In this document: piece after piece, positions 11,251 through 23,061 of the stretch
Layout: each line of letters begins with the position of its first letter
Position numbering within the stretch: position 1 is the stretch's first letter
Program-made: the position numbers and the translations under genes
The notes under the pieces: model-generated
Seen by the model: the letters and a program-made list of their open reading frames with translations, nothing else
What the model was told of the DNA's origin: nothing
The model's database searches: none
DNA from: Armigeres subalbatus
Lineage: Eukaryota > Arthropoda > Insecta > Diptera > Culicidae
DNA length: 64,000 nt
Direction: 5' to 3'
Assembly: GCF_024139115.2 (NCBI RefSeq)
Contig: NC_085141.1
Location: forward strand, 71,651,481 to 71,715,480

Positions 11251-11488
11251 CTTCTTCTTCTTATTGGCATTACATCCCCAGACTGGGACAGAGCCGCCTC
11301 ACAGCTTAGTGTTCATTAAGCACTTCCACAGTTATTAACTGCGAGGTTTCTAAGCCAAGTTACCATTTTTGCATTCGTATATCATGAGGCTAACACGATG
11401 ATACTTTTATGTCCAGGGAAGTTGAGACAATTTCCAATCCGAAAATTGTCTAAACCGACACCGGGAATCGAACCCAGCCACCCTCAGC
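11251..11488 (-). mobile_element. Feilai-like tRNA-derived SINE, 5'-truncated
   Basis: Inverted relative to the window: it begins with the AAG-type tail read as CTTCTTCTTCTT and ends in a tRNA B-box (GGGTTCGATTCCCGG on the minus strand). A perfect 13-bp TSD, ATGGCATTATTGT, flanks it at 11238-11250 and 11489-11501. It is truncated inside the tRNA-like head compared with the fuller copy at 62610-62901. The name Feilai rests on host, tRNA-like head and tail and was not checked against a reference. Confidence 0.8.
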
Positions 11489-11861
11489 ATGGCATTATTG
11501 TATGGAGTCTAATTTTATCAGCTAGAGGTATTAATCACTGTTTTTCCCAGTTTGAAATATCCTTAGAATTCTCCCGAGGTATTTGATGATATTGAGTTTA
11601 ACGAGGTTTTAGGCATATTCTATGGAAAAATGTTTAGTTGATATTAATCAAAGTCAGAATTGATGACGGGTTGTTTTCAAGTCTAAGTCAGCCAATATTG
11701 GTATTGTAGATCCAGGCTTGAAATGTGCAATCTAATTTTTATTTTTTTTCTAGAGGAAATTTCTGGAGGAGCTCCCAAAGTATTTTCTGGCTCATTTTGT
11801 GGAGGAATTCATGTAGAAAATTCTAAAATAGTTCTAATAAGAATTTCCGAATCAACTCTTG

Positions 11862-12078
11862 AAAAAAAAACGAACAGTGGGTAATGTCTGTGACATAACC
11901 GCTAAGTGGACGTAGGACTTGACTTGACCATGCCTTTAAGATACATAATATGTCCAAATTTCTCACATCAACTATTTTGGATAAATAATCGGCTTTGCTT
12001 ACCATTCCTTGGCAAAATCTTCTCATCAAACCGACACAGAAATCAAATCTACCTCGAACAAGAATCATAAAAAAAATC
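11862..12078 (+). mobile_element. SLH repeat 5' terminal fragment
   Basis: Canonical 5' terminus after an A-run (CGAACAGTGGGTAATG, GTGGACGTAGGACTTGACTT) through AAATCTACCTCGAACAAGAATC, then unrelated AT-rich sequence to about 12525 in which I see no gene. Confidence 0.8.
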
Positions 12079-12529
12079 ATAAGGGTTGTGTACAAGACAC
12101 GACCGCCCGACGTAAACTACGTAAAACCGTTTGGTGAAATGAAGAACCTAGCAAGTCCCATCATTCATGAATATTACAAAATTGTTCTTTTAGTTACTTT
12201 TGAGACAACACTGGTTTCGAGCAATATTCAAAACATAAAATTTGGATACGACAATTAAAATTAACATTTTGAAAGTAACTGATATATTTATGTAATTAAG
12301 TAAAAAATGTTAAATTTTCGAATTTTATATAACATGAGAAGTTTAGTTTTGTTTGTTTAATTTGTTAGGGTTTTCACTTGGAAAAATTCAATTTCATTGT
12401 TGTTTTTTTCTTATTTTTCGAAAAATCTTCTAAATGAGCTTAACGAAATTTGGGTATTTCTTTTGCAAATAAAAATTGCAATCTTTACTGTATTTAACCA
12501 ATAAAATGTCAGTAATTAAGGATAATTGC

Positions 12530-13096
12530 CGTCAAATCGCTGAAAGCGCATCTCGGTGAACAAAGCGCACTCGCGATTTTGCTACTGACGGCATTGTTTT
12601 GATTGAACCGTCGCCATCGCCATTTGCACTTTGAATAATATTAGCTTCGGATAAATATTCTCTTATATAATGGTTCCAAAAAGAACCGATTAACATAATG
12701 TGCAATTCCAATCCCCAACAGCAAAAATGAAAATTTTAGTTGTCTGCTACTGATATCATCCATGCATTTATCCCTAATAGGAGCGCTGGGCGAAAAGGAC
12801 CGTAACTTATAACAACCTGATGTCCGTGTTGGGGATGCAGGATTTTTAATTGGGTCTGAATTTTTTGCTGAATTTGGAAAGAATATAAATTTCCACTAGT
12901 CTAACGTTGATAATCAAAAGTTTCAATAAAATTTGCAAATTGGTGGAGAATTTCCGATGCGTTTGATATATAAACCTCAAAAATTCATCAAAAGATAAAG
13001 ATAATATTATAAAATCGTACATGACTACGTGACGATCCCCAATTTTGAAATATCCATCTTACACCCTGTATCAGAGTAGTTCACGTCAAAATGCGA
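12530..13096 (+). mobile_element. SLH-related repeat (family 2), unit 1
   Basis: Its 3' part (CTGATGTCCGTGTTGGGGA ... CGTTGATAATCAA ... TTACACCCTGTATC ... TCACGTCAAAA) is a diverged direct repeat of 17038-17291. Its end resembles the SLH terminal block (ACACCCGGTAT ... TACGTCAAAA). The left part carries a histone-type stem-loop on the minus strand. No protein is supported. Confidence 0.55.
12672..12687 (-). terminator. histone-type stem-loop (type D)
   Basis: Minus strand GGTTCT-TTTT-GGAACC: 6-bp stem with one G-U pair and 4-nt loop, followed by ATTATATAAGAGAATA. Confidence 0.4.
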
Positions 13097-13660
13097 TCAC
13101 ATTACCAATTTACCATTTATATGAATAAATTTACACCAGCTACTCCTTGTGACGCACGCATGTGATTGCACTTCCGACATCAAACTTCTGCATCGCCATG
13201 CGATTATATTTTGTGCTTTTGAGATGCCGATTTTGAGATTGAGATCCTTTAGATGCCATCTTTATGATTGAATTTTCGGATGTGTTTCGCTCTTTGTACA
13301 TAATTACAAATAACAGCAACCAAATGATTGCTCGAATTTTACTTGCTGCTGACAATAACAACTGGATGATTTCCTACAAAAGTACAGACGTCATCGTTGC
13401 GTCCCATCGATGATTTTGATTTTTCAAACGAATTTACTCTCAGTCAAACCCCCTTTCTCTCATGTAAAATTTATTGCCCTTAAAAGGACCGTTTGATCTG
13501 ATCGATGATCGATCATACGGATTTCAAACCACTAGCTCAACAGAAGCTAGTGATCTTTCGATCGATTGTAAATGATCCGCCTTCCCAATCACAAACTGCA
13601 ACAAAACCTAATAAGAATATTGAGAAGAATTTCACTTGGCTGCCACTGATGCCATTCATA
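13097..13660. other. degenerate family-2 sequence
   Basis: Contains weak copies of the family-2 signature (GCATGTGATTGCACTTCCGAC near 13160, CATCGCCATGCGATTATATTT near 13190). No stem-loop of the histone type and no credible gene was found. Confidence 0.35.
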
Positions 13661-14245
13661 CGAATTCATATTGTATAGAATCTCCCTCCGGGGCGCACTC
13701 GTGATTTTGCTACGGACGGCAACATTATGGCGTCGCCAATTGGTTAATTTGCTCTTTGAATAATATTCGCCTCGCCTCTTCCTTTGTATAGAATGGTGGT
13801 CCTGAGAAGAACTGATTAATTCGCTCAGCAACTCCGCCGATGCTGGGACTGCTTTCCGCGACATTTCAAATGAAATGCACCCGCGCGCGGGCGGGAGAGC
13901 AGTTTTCTTATAATCAATAAAGATGGCCCATTAGTCCCACCTCTTTGTTGTCCGGTATGGCTGCGAATATTGTGTAATCGTCACACACTCACGAAAGGGG
14001 CGTGGCTACAGGTTCAACTTTATTGATTACAAGAAAGCAGCTCCTCCGCGTGCGAGCCATTTCGTTCGAGATGTCGCGGAGAGCAGACCGTGGTACCACC
14101 TTCGGCATCGGCGGAGCTCCAACCGGAAATTTTATTCCCGGCGATGGTGTGGGTCGCGCGGTCGTCGTCATCAACAGCAGCGCTCAGATTAAATTTTCTT
14201 GTCTGAAGTACCTACTAACGATTGGCTACCACCAACGAAAGTAGC
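13661..14245. mobile_element. SLH-related repeat (family 2), unit 2, palindromic
   Basis: Signature GGCGCACTCGTGATTTTGCT, GACGGCAACATTATGGCGTC and the minus-strand stem-loop at 13798. Around a centre near 13965 the unit is inverted on itself: CTTATAATCAATAAAG on the left matches CTTTATTGATTACAAG on the right, and ATGTCGCGGARAGCAG occurs on the minus strand at about 13862 and the plus strand at 14070. This resembles a divergent promoter with two outward start codons. The short frames that follow match no protein I recognise. Confidence 0.55.
13798..13813 (-). terminator. histone-type stem-loop with purine-rich downstream element
   Basis: Minus strand AGTTCT-TCTC-AGGACC, five of six pairs, followed by ACCATTC and then AAAGGAAGAGGCGAGG. 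A purine-rich block 10-15 nt after the loop is the expected position of a histone downstream element. Confidence 0.5.
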
Positions 14246-14419
14246 TCTTAAGTCACAACTTGAGGCGAGATAAATTTTGATCAAAGTAAATCTTAATTGC
14301 TTGATGATAAAAGATTGTTTTCCGTCGGTAGTAGAATCACGAGAGCAAGATTCAGAGAAAGACTTATAATTTTAGTAGATAGTTATCCATACGAATACAT
14401 TTTTGCAGCTTCTCCGTTT

Positions 14420-15483
14420 GACGCGCGCTCGTGATTCTACTACCGATGGCAACATTTTGCTGTCACCAAGCGATTATAATTTGCATTTCAGAAAAAAAAT
14501 AGTCTCGGATTAAACTTCGCTTCCACAAAATTGTAATCTTTCGATTGATTGTTTATAATACAAATTCTTATTTCTAGCATCTCCCCCAGGGGCGCACTCG
14601 TGATTCTGCTGCGGACGGCAACATTATGGCGTCGCCAAATGGTTAATTTGATCTTTGAATAATTTTCGCCTCGCCTCTTCCTTTGAATAAAATGGTGGCC
14701 CTGATGTGGAGCGTTTATTTGCAAATGATGGAACGATTCACACCACAAATGAAATGCATCGCGCGCGGAGGAAAACAGTTTTCTTATAATCAATAAAGAT
14801 AGCTCATTAGTCCCGCCTCTTTGTTGTCCGGTATGAGTGCAAATATTGTGTAACCGTAACGCTCGCCAAAGGGGCGTGGCTACAGGTTTAACTTGATTGA
14901 TTACAAGAAATCAGCTCTTCCGCGCGCGAGCCATTTTCGTTCGGGATGTCGCGAAAAGCAGTCCCACCATCGGCATCGGCGGAACTCCTACCGGAAATCT
15001 TAATCTCACCGATGGTGTGGGCCGTGCGGTCGTCGTCATCAACATCAGCGCTCAAATTAAATTTTCTTGTCTGAAGAACTAACGATGGGCTACCATCAAT
15101 GAAAGTGGTTCTTAAGGAGCGTCCACAAATTACGCAATGCTAAGAGGGGCAGGGGTGGGGGTGGGGGTGTTGGGCGAAGTGTGACGACCCATACATAATT
15201 TTTAGATGCTTCATACAAAAAGTGTGCCATAGGTAGGTGGGGGGGGGGGGGTTGAAAATGCCCAAAATTTTGCGTTACGTAATTAATGGATCTTCCCTAA
15301 GGTGACTCGGGGAGGCACTACACACCGTGTTATTTTTCCTATCTTTTGTCTCTTTCTAACATTGTCACCTCGTAATTTTGGAGTGGCGTATTTCGGTTTT
15401 CATTTGTTTGATGTAACTGTAAATGTATCAGCATGTAGATTGCAAGTAAGCACGCGCCGGTGATACTTTTTCAAAATCATATT
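14420..15483. mobile_element. SLH-related repeat (family 2), unit 3
   Basis: Direct duplicate of unit 2: the same GCGCACTCGTGATT block at 14590, the same purine tract, the same divergent middle, the same GATGTCGCGAAAAGCAG at 14944, and a tail (GGTGACTCGGGGAGGCACTAC to CGCCGGTGATACTTTTTC) repeated again at 16084-16260. The stem-loop at about 14697 keeps only one half (GGCCCT). A MITE interrupts it at 15116-15297. Confidence 0.6.
15116..15297. mobile_element. 182-bp PIF/Harbinger-like MITE
   Basis: Terminal inverted repeats GGAGCGTCCACAAATTACG and, reversed, GGGAAGATCCATTAATTACG, flanked by TAA at 15113-15115 and 15298-15300. The duplicated sequence at 16081-16086 (CTTAAGGTGAC) is the matching empty site, which proves the insertion boundaries. 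A 3-bp TAA duplication suits PIF/Harbinger. Inside are two G-rich tracts. Confidence 0.85.
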
Positions 15484-15799
15484 TGTTAACAAGTTAACAA
15501 GAACTTATCAATATCTTGAGCTATTAGTTTGTTTTTCTTAATAGCAAAACCCGATATTTTTATGATATTTCGGTGCAAGTTTTTGTTATTTTCGCTTGTT
15601 ATTTTTACTCTTATTTCCAACAAGTTTATATCATATTTTGTTATCAATATCACGGTTTCTACCCCGGTTACTAAAGAGTTCTTAAAAATTCTAAAATACT
15701 CTAGAGATAAAATGTTATACGCGAATAGCAGATTTTCAAGATTTTTTTATAACCGTTACATAACAAGAACTGTGACATATAATGAAATAAATCACAAAA

Positions 15800-16036
15800 A
15801 ATTCCACTATTAGATGAAAAATCGATTGAGAGCTTTTCTTTTTGAGATATTTTTTCCTATATTGCTCATGAAAATTGTCAAAATAATGTTTGGGCTGTTA
15901 TCGCCGATTTTTTTATACAAATTAGGTGACGCGAGAGATTTGGATATATTATACATCTTCAAAGGCACGGTCAAGTCAAGTCCTACGTCCACTTCGCGGT
16001 TATGTCACAGACATTACCCACTGTACGTTTTTTTTT
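15800..16036 (-). mobile_element. SLH repeat fragment, inverted
   Basis: Reverse orientation piece ending at the SLH 5' terminus (CACTGTACGTTTTTTTTT). It interrupts the family-2 duplication: the sequence before 15484 and that after 16036 are copies of one another rather than continuous. 15484-15799 is AT-rich with no feature. Confidence 0.65.
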
Positions 16037-16689
16037 GTCTGAAGTACTAACGATCGGCTACCATCAATGAAAGTGGCTCTTAAGGTGACTCGGGAAGGCA
16101 CTACACACCGTGTTATTTTTCCTATCTTTTGTCTCTTTCTAACATTGTCATCTCGTAATTTTGGAGTGGCGTATTTCGGTTTTCAGTTGTTTGATGTAAC
16201 TGAAAATGTATCAGCATGTAGATTGCGAGTAAGCACGTGCCGGTGATACTTTTTCAAAATTATATTTGTTGTAGAAAACAAATAAAGCATTCGATGATAA
16301 TTAATAGTATCAATAGAATTGGCAAATTGCTGAAGAGCGTTGCGCTTTGAATAAAGTTCATCTCGGAACCGATTTCTTTTTCAATCATCATCAGGAAAAA
16401 CACAAAGCTAGAGTCTCGTGGGAAAATTTCATGTTGTGCCGACAACATCAAAATCGTTGCAAACGCCACATTAGTGAATAAATTGCTGTAGCAATCTTCC
16501 GCTGACAGCCTATGCTCGGACCGGCACGAATGCAATGATTCCGCTACCGATGCCAAACAATTATGCTTTGTTCTATGAAGAAAGTTCGTCGAATATCAAC
16601 TTTTTCAATCACTAAAATCATATAACTTCGAATTACACCGAAGAATTTTCCAGTACCTAACAGTTGCACTTTAGAAAAATTATTTCAAC

Positions 16690-17016
16690 TTAACCTTCCT
16701 CCCAAACATAATGATGGTCCTGAAGAGAACCGATCGGATGGCGCGACCGCCATCCGATGATTCGCCTCAACGAACGCCGTCGATTGTCAGATCCGCCGAA
16801 GATGGGACACGGATGCAAATAATGTACTGCTGCTGCCACGACCGCCACCACCACCAAGTGAAAAAATTTCATCCGCACCACCGCTAAGACAGCCGTTGTC
16901 ACTGGGACCGCTTTTGGACGCCCTGATCCGCTCGCCGTGACTTCCAGAATGAAAATGACGCGCGCACGCGAAACACGGGCCTTTTTATACACAGGGAAAA
17001 CGAAGCAGTGGATCAA
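16690..17016 (-). other. unidentified minus-strand frame between TATA box and stem-loop
   Basis: A 108-codon frame; an internal Met near 16955 or 16880 would follow TATAAAAAGG (minus, about 16987-16978) more naturally. The middle (MKFFHLVVVAVVAAAVHYL) looks like a hydrophobic or signal-peptide stretch, and the C-terminal part is Arg-rich (NRRRSLRRIIGWRSRH). The frame runs through the stem-loop. I do not recognise it, and the paralogous units do not conserve it, so it is probably not a gene. Confidence 0.15.
16716..16731 (-). terminator. histone-type stem-loop with purine-rich tract
   Basis: Minus strand GGTTCT-CTTC-AGGACC: 6-bp stem with one G-U, followed by ATCATTATG and TTTGGGAGGAAGG. Confidence 0.5.
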
Positions 17017-17291
17017 AAATCCCGCACCTTACTGCAATCTGATGTCCGTGTTGGGGATTTATGAACGGGATTTATTATTTCTGTATTTTTCACCCGGTTT
17101 GGAAAGAAATAACATTTTCAATAGTTTCACGTTGATAATCAATAGTATCAATAGAATTGGATAATTGCTAGAGAGACGCTATTAGCGTTTGAAATCTATC
17201 CTAATTTCGTGACGGTCTCGAATTTGGAAATTTCGGTTTTACACCCTGTATCTGAGTCTTCCCCTTAGACGTAGTTTACGTCAAAACCACG

Positions 17292-17382
17292 ATTAATCCA
17301 CCCAGCGGTGATGGTGCCTTTCTCGAGCATTATAAAAAATAGTATTTTGGCCATTACTCTTGAGCCCATAGTCCGATCTGGC
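17292..17382. repeat. common dispersed repeat fragment
   Basis: CACGATTAATCCACCCAGCGG followed by GATGGTGCCTTTCTCG looks like a dispersed repeat; no TSD or ends could be fixed. Confidence 0.3.
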
Positions 17383-17636
17383 CAATTTTCAATAGGAAAC
17401 AATAGGAGAGTAGTTCAATCAAAGTTAATTACCTATTTCCGGGGATTTAACAATACCCGACTTAGACGTTAATTTACAATGTTATAAAAACTCATATGTG
17501 AATATGTACGTCATGTGGAAGATATTGATTTGGAAAATGTATTGGAGGTAACCACTTTCCCTTCGATGGGACTCGAACCCATGACCCTAAAATACGCTAG
17601 ACTGGTGCTTAACTGCCAACTAAGCTACGAAGGATC
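17383..17636 (-). mobile_element. tRNA-Ala-derived SINE
   Basis: On the minus strand the head reads CCTTCGTAGCTTAGTTGGC (acceptor and A box), CTAGCGT at the anticodon-loop position (anticodon AGC, alanine) and GGGTTCGAGTCCC (B box) closing with CGAAGG. About 170 bp of unique body follow (GGTTACCTCCAATACATTTTCC...). The anticodon stem is imperfect here but pairs better in the second copy at 61817-62020. The body makes it a SINE and not a tRNA gene. Confidence 0.65.
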
Positions 17637-18102
17637 TCCGTCGGCCTTCGCAACATAGCGGCTACTGAACGAGCTCGAGATTCCCCAATTGGAATGGGCT
17701 TGGCTGCGAAATGGTGGGTTGACATCTGGGAAGGGGCGACCTACACAGCTCTGGTCCTCACAAGTTCCAATCTCACGTTTCCACGGGTCTTCCGATGACA
17801 ACCGACCGCCAGCTAAGGGTTTTGTACTTAGCTGGTAGTGCAGCCTGGGCACTGTTGTCCTTCTGACATCAGCTAGAGTGAGTGGGTGCGACCAAGGGGA
17901 CCATCGTCCCTAACCCCTAATCCCAAGGCGTCAAGCGACCCGTGCCGAGGGGATGCATGGCCAGGGGGGGTGAAATAATAAGCTAGGCCTTAATCGGAGC
18001 CTGTGGGGTACCTTGGCACTCTCCACAGTAATTGTCCCTTACCGCGTCATGCTGGGCTCTGGCATGGTGGACCTCTTTTCCCGAGCAACTCGTGGGACCA
18101 AA

Positions 18103-19640
18103 ATGGAAAACCAAGTCAATTCTTCAATTAGTGGTAATAGTGTAGGCGACAACCCCTTCGCAGGAGGTGGGTTGTTCAGGTCTCCGCCTAGGAGGCCAGA
18201 AGCAATAGTCGGCAGCTCGGTGCGCAGCACCAGCATGGGTCTCTTAACCATCACCCAGGCTACGCCGGTAGAGGTTATAGACGGCCCATGGCTTATGAAG
18301 GCAATGAACCACAAACGCGATGGCCTTTCGGCCTTCGAGGTGGCGACGGAACAGCTGGACGCCATCATCGACTTTGCGTCATCGAAGCATAATATCAGTA
18401 AGGATGAGAGAGAGGAGCTTGCTGAACCAACTGAAATGTTGGACGCCAAGCTGGAAACGGCGGTCGGGACGGCCAAGTGTAAACCCGTGAAATCCGTGGA
18501 ATCGAGGTCTACCCAGGCTGAGGCCCAAGGATTCGCGGATTTGGGCAAAGTCGAATCGACCGAGGGCATGCCAGCGAAGACAGTGGTGCCAAAGTCTACC
18601 CAGACTGAGGCTCAAGTGTTCGCGGGCACGTCGGGGGTAACTGCTCCAACGGAGCAGACACAAAGTCGGGGGAGACAGTCTCCCTGGGGGCCGCTCCAAA
18701 ACGCGGAGGGTTACTACCCCGAACAAGGGTAGTGGGGCTGGGAAGCTGAACCCCGGCCAGGTACCTCCAAAATCGGGGGAGGAAGGACCTGTAAAGGTCC
18801 GTCCTCCCAGGAAAGAAGGTGGTAAGGGGTTACGTTAGGCTGAGAACTCTCAGCCGTCCCAGACCAGGGAAATAGAGGGGGATGACGCCTACTGGACCCT
18901 GGTCAAGAACAAGGGGATACCGAAGACGTCAAGGGACGAAAAGAAGGCTCAGGCGAATGAGGGTAGCAAGAAGTCTAGGGTAAGCGCCAATCGCTCCAGG
19001 GGCGATGCCCTAGTCATCAAAACGGACGAGGCTAAGTACTCGGACGTCTTGAAGGCGATGAGGAGTGACGTCAAGCTCGAGCTGAAGCGGAGCGTCTCGC
19101 AAAAGGGCGCCGCCAACAATAAGTTGGCGGAGGAAGTCCTAGGCGAGACGTTCAAGATGAGGACACTCACGACGGAGGTGAATCTAAGGGTTAAAAACCT
19201 GGACACCGAAGTCGAAAAGGTCGTCCCGGCACTGCAGCGACAGTGTGAAGTGGAGACGCCCACCGCAGCCGTTCGGCTACGGAAAGGTCCGGCAGGGACG
19301 CAGGTAGCATTGGTTCGGCTATCTGCAGCGGACGCCTCCAAGGTAGTCAAGTTAGGAAGCGTCAAGGTGGGATGGTCGGTATGCCCTGTGGGCATGTACG
19401 AGCAACCCGAAGTTTGCTTCAAGTGCCTGGAACCGGGACACAAGCAATGGGACTGCAAAGGCCTTAAACAAGGGCAATCTGCCGACGCTGCGGATTGGAG
19501 GGATATAAGTCACAATGCTGCACGAACCCTCCCAATTGTTTGCTTTGTTCCAGCAAAGCTGTGAACAGCAAGCACCCCATGGGGGGTTCGAAGTGCCCGG
19601 CGTTTAAGCGTGCTGAAAATTCACAGTGCAGGTAACGCCG
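18103..19640 (+). pseudogene. R1 ORF1 (gag-like), degenerate
   Basis: Homologous throughout to the intact ORF1 at 23062-24684. The first 630 nt are open (MENQVNSSISGNSVGDNPF onward), then the frame breaks after 18700, where about 10 codons around the PGDELPGG region are lost. The middle lacks the segment encoding GELGADVRRIRRTRTGEMIL, deleted between short AGCTC repeats near 19078. The first zinc knuckle (CFKCLEPGHKQWDC) survives at about 19415-19456. The second and third are frameshifted. It would have encoded a nucleic-acid-binding chaperone for the retrotransposon RNP. Confidence 0.88.
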
Positions 19641-20257
19641 CTGGCTTGCTCGGCCTCGCCCGAGTGTTTGATGTGCGCAGGTTTAGAGGAAACGGCGGAA
19701 CACGTGTTGTTCGTGTGTCCACGTTTTCGCGCAATGCGTGACCACATGCTTGCCACATGTGGTCTGGACACTACCCCGGATAACCTAGTTCGGAGGATGT
19801 GCAAAGATGAAGTTGGCCGGAACGCCGTTTTAACGGCTATCGCCTAAATCGTCTCGATGCTACACAGAAGGTGGCGCGAGGACTCAGGGATGGCTAGTTC
19901 AGGCGCAAATAAGAGGTCCAAGGGATCGGAGTCGGCTTCATGGGTCATACCGGTGGTCATACGCTGTGGTCGAACTCGATCCTTTTATCGAACAAGTGGC
20001 CGCACGAAGAACAACATGGTATCGTCGCTTTCGCGGCGTCAGTCAACCGGGTGGGTTCCGAGCCCGAGGACGGAAAGGTCCTCGTCAAGGCTGGGGCAGG
20101 CGTAGGCACCGCGTCGGCAAGTCCCTTTTTGTATTGGCGAATAGACCCTGTTGCAGAGAGGTCAATTTGGGGTGCACGCGGCATCATCATTCTTGATACC
20201 AGTCGTGCAGAGGGAAGCAGGCGCGAAGTCGACCCTTCCCACCTTCCGAGAACATAG
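19641..20257 (+). pseudogene. R1 ORF2 C-terminal remnant
   Basis: Fused directly to the end of ORF1 by the internal deletion. It retains SASPECLMCAGLEETAEHVL and FVCPRF (the CCHC-like motif of R1 ORF2) and LVRRMCKDEVGRNAV, with a stop at 19845-19847. The downstream sequence is homologous to the last 90 codons of copy C in shifted frames. No RT or endonuclease remains. Confidence 0.85.
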
Positions 20258-20260
20258 GGC

Positions 20261-20406
20261 GTGGTAAGGCCACCTGGAAAGCCGGCAATGCGCTGGCACT
20301 ATACCATGGTGTTCTTCTGAAAAAGCGAGTCACGATGTTCGATGCGTGGTGGCCGATGAGTGGTAAGGCCACCTGGAAAGCCGGCAATGCGCTGGCACTA
20401 TACCAT
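20261..20406 (+). repeat. 99-bp tandem duplication in R1 3' UTR
   Basis: GTGGTAAGGCCACCTGGAAAGC begins at 20261 and again at 20360. The first unit is complete. The second is split at 20406 by the MITE and resumes at 21057 with ATGGTGTTCTTCTG. Copy C has only one unit. Confidence 0.85.
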
Positions 20407-21056
20407 CCCAAGCAACACCTCTTGTTTCTCAGTGAGTAACAACAACTGTGGTGTGACTTACTAAATGTCTGACTTATGCACAACGCGTCGTATTTGGAAC
20501 TCCTTTATGACAGAAAAAGCGCAAGAGGTGGAGCCTAATTGCAACATCTTGCGACTACAATGAAAGTAAAAACACAAAAACCAACCGGGAATCGAACCAT
20601 GGACCTTGAGATTTGCAACCTGCTACTATAACCATCACACCAACAATTCTATTTGTAGATTCTGCTACAAGTGCACTACATAAACAACAAAGTCATTTGT
20701 AACTTCATTGTACCTTATACGGAACATGCAGGGGATTGTCAAAAATAAAATACTGCTCAGCTGAGCTCAAAGTGTTTTGCAACATATCAGAAACATTGTC
20801 GTAACCACAATGAACCGAAGTGTTATTAATTCTGCAACTTATCTGTTTTGTTTCTGATATGAAACACTTCGAATTTTAAACCACCCAAGAAGTCAGATGG
20901 GTAAAATATTGCGACGCCACTTAAACGGAAATGAAACATTGTGATTTTCTGAAACTGGAAAGTGGCTTTAATGTGACTCGATGTATTGACAGTGTCTTCA
21001 ATGCAATTGATTAGGAACAAACACCTATTTGAAAGATGTTGCGCGTGCTGCTTGGG
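20407..21056. mobile_element. 650-bp MITE with CCCAAGCARCAC inverted ends
   Basis: The left end CCCAAGCAACAC and the right end GTGCTGCTTGGG are inverted repeats. The flanks CCAT / ATGG compared with the uninterrupted ACCATGG at 20301-20308 give a 2-bp AT duplication. It is non-coding. Inside, at about 20578-20655, a tRNA-like B box (GGTTCGATTCCCGG on the minus strand) suggests an embedded SINE head. Superfamily is uncertain. Confidence 0.8.
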
Positions 21057-21334
21057 ATGGTGTTCTTCTGAAAAAGCGAGTCACGATGTTCGATGCTGCA
21101 AGGACACGCAGCTAACCTCGAGGGTGCGTTGTGCACTGCCCCCCCTTTGAAGCATTACTTTCTGGTTGTACCGAAGGGACTATGGGCTTGGCGGCAATGG
21201 AAACGGTTTGCGGGTCGGGGATGTAGTCCTGTCTCCCTCGTTTGCTGTTGGAGGTGGTCCCTAACCCCGCACTTCCTGGACAACCCAGGATGTCTTTTGA
21301 GCAGATTCCCCATCCATTGCTTGGGAAGAAAAGA

Positions 21335-22704
<1,370 letters not shown>

Positions 22705-22786
<82 letters not shown>
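22705..22786. repeat. poly(A)-(CA)n junction between R1 copies D and C
   Basis: About 22 A then about 30 CA units, followed without a gap by the 5' end of copy C (GTGTCCGGGGCAGCAGGG). Confidence 0.93.
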
Positions 22787-22788
<2 letters not shown>

Positions 22789-23061
22789 GTCCGGGGCAGC
22801 AGGGACTTTGTCAAAGGGCTTGACGACCCCTCCCCATGGCCACTGCGAGTTAGACCGGGACCATCGTCCCTAACCCCTAATCCCAAGGCGTCAAGCGACC
22901 CGTGCCGAGGGGATGCATGGCCAGGGGGGTGAAATAATAAGCTAGGCCTTTAACGGAGCCTGTGGGGTACCTGGGCACCCTCCACAGTAATTGTCCCTTA
23001 CCGCGTCATGCTGGGCTCTGGCGTGGTGGACCTCTTTTCCCGAGCAACTCGTGGGACCAAA

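Larger units (their letters stand above)
16037..17291. mobile_element. SLH-related repeat (family 2), unit 4, longest
   Basis: Contains the repeated tail (16037-16265), the GATTCCGCTACCGATGCC signature at 16540, the stem-loop at 16716, a GC-rich block, a minus-strand TATA box near 16985, and the 3' module CTGATGTCCGTGTTGGGGAT to TTACGTCAAAA. In order this is a minus-strand unit of promoter, about 270 bp, stem-loop, then purine tract, followed by the terminal module. This parallels the SLH repeat. Confidence 0.55.

Noticed and set aside
14002..14244. Histone H2A or other histone coding sequence near the ATGTCGCGG starts
   Set aside because: A short KFPVG match on the minus strand is not supported by any further histone sequence; neither strand reads as H1, H2A, H2B, H3 or H4.
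17560..17636. Functional tRNA-Ala gene
   Set aside because: Boxes A and B and the AGC anticodon position are visible, but the anticodon stem is imperfect, there is no terminator T-run at the 3' end, and a SINE body follows that recurs at 61817.
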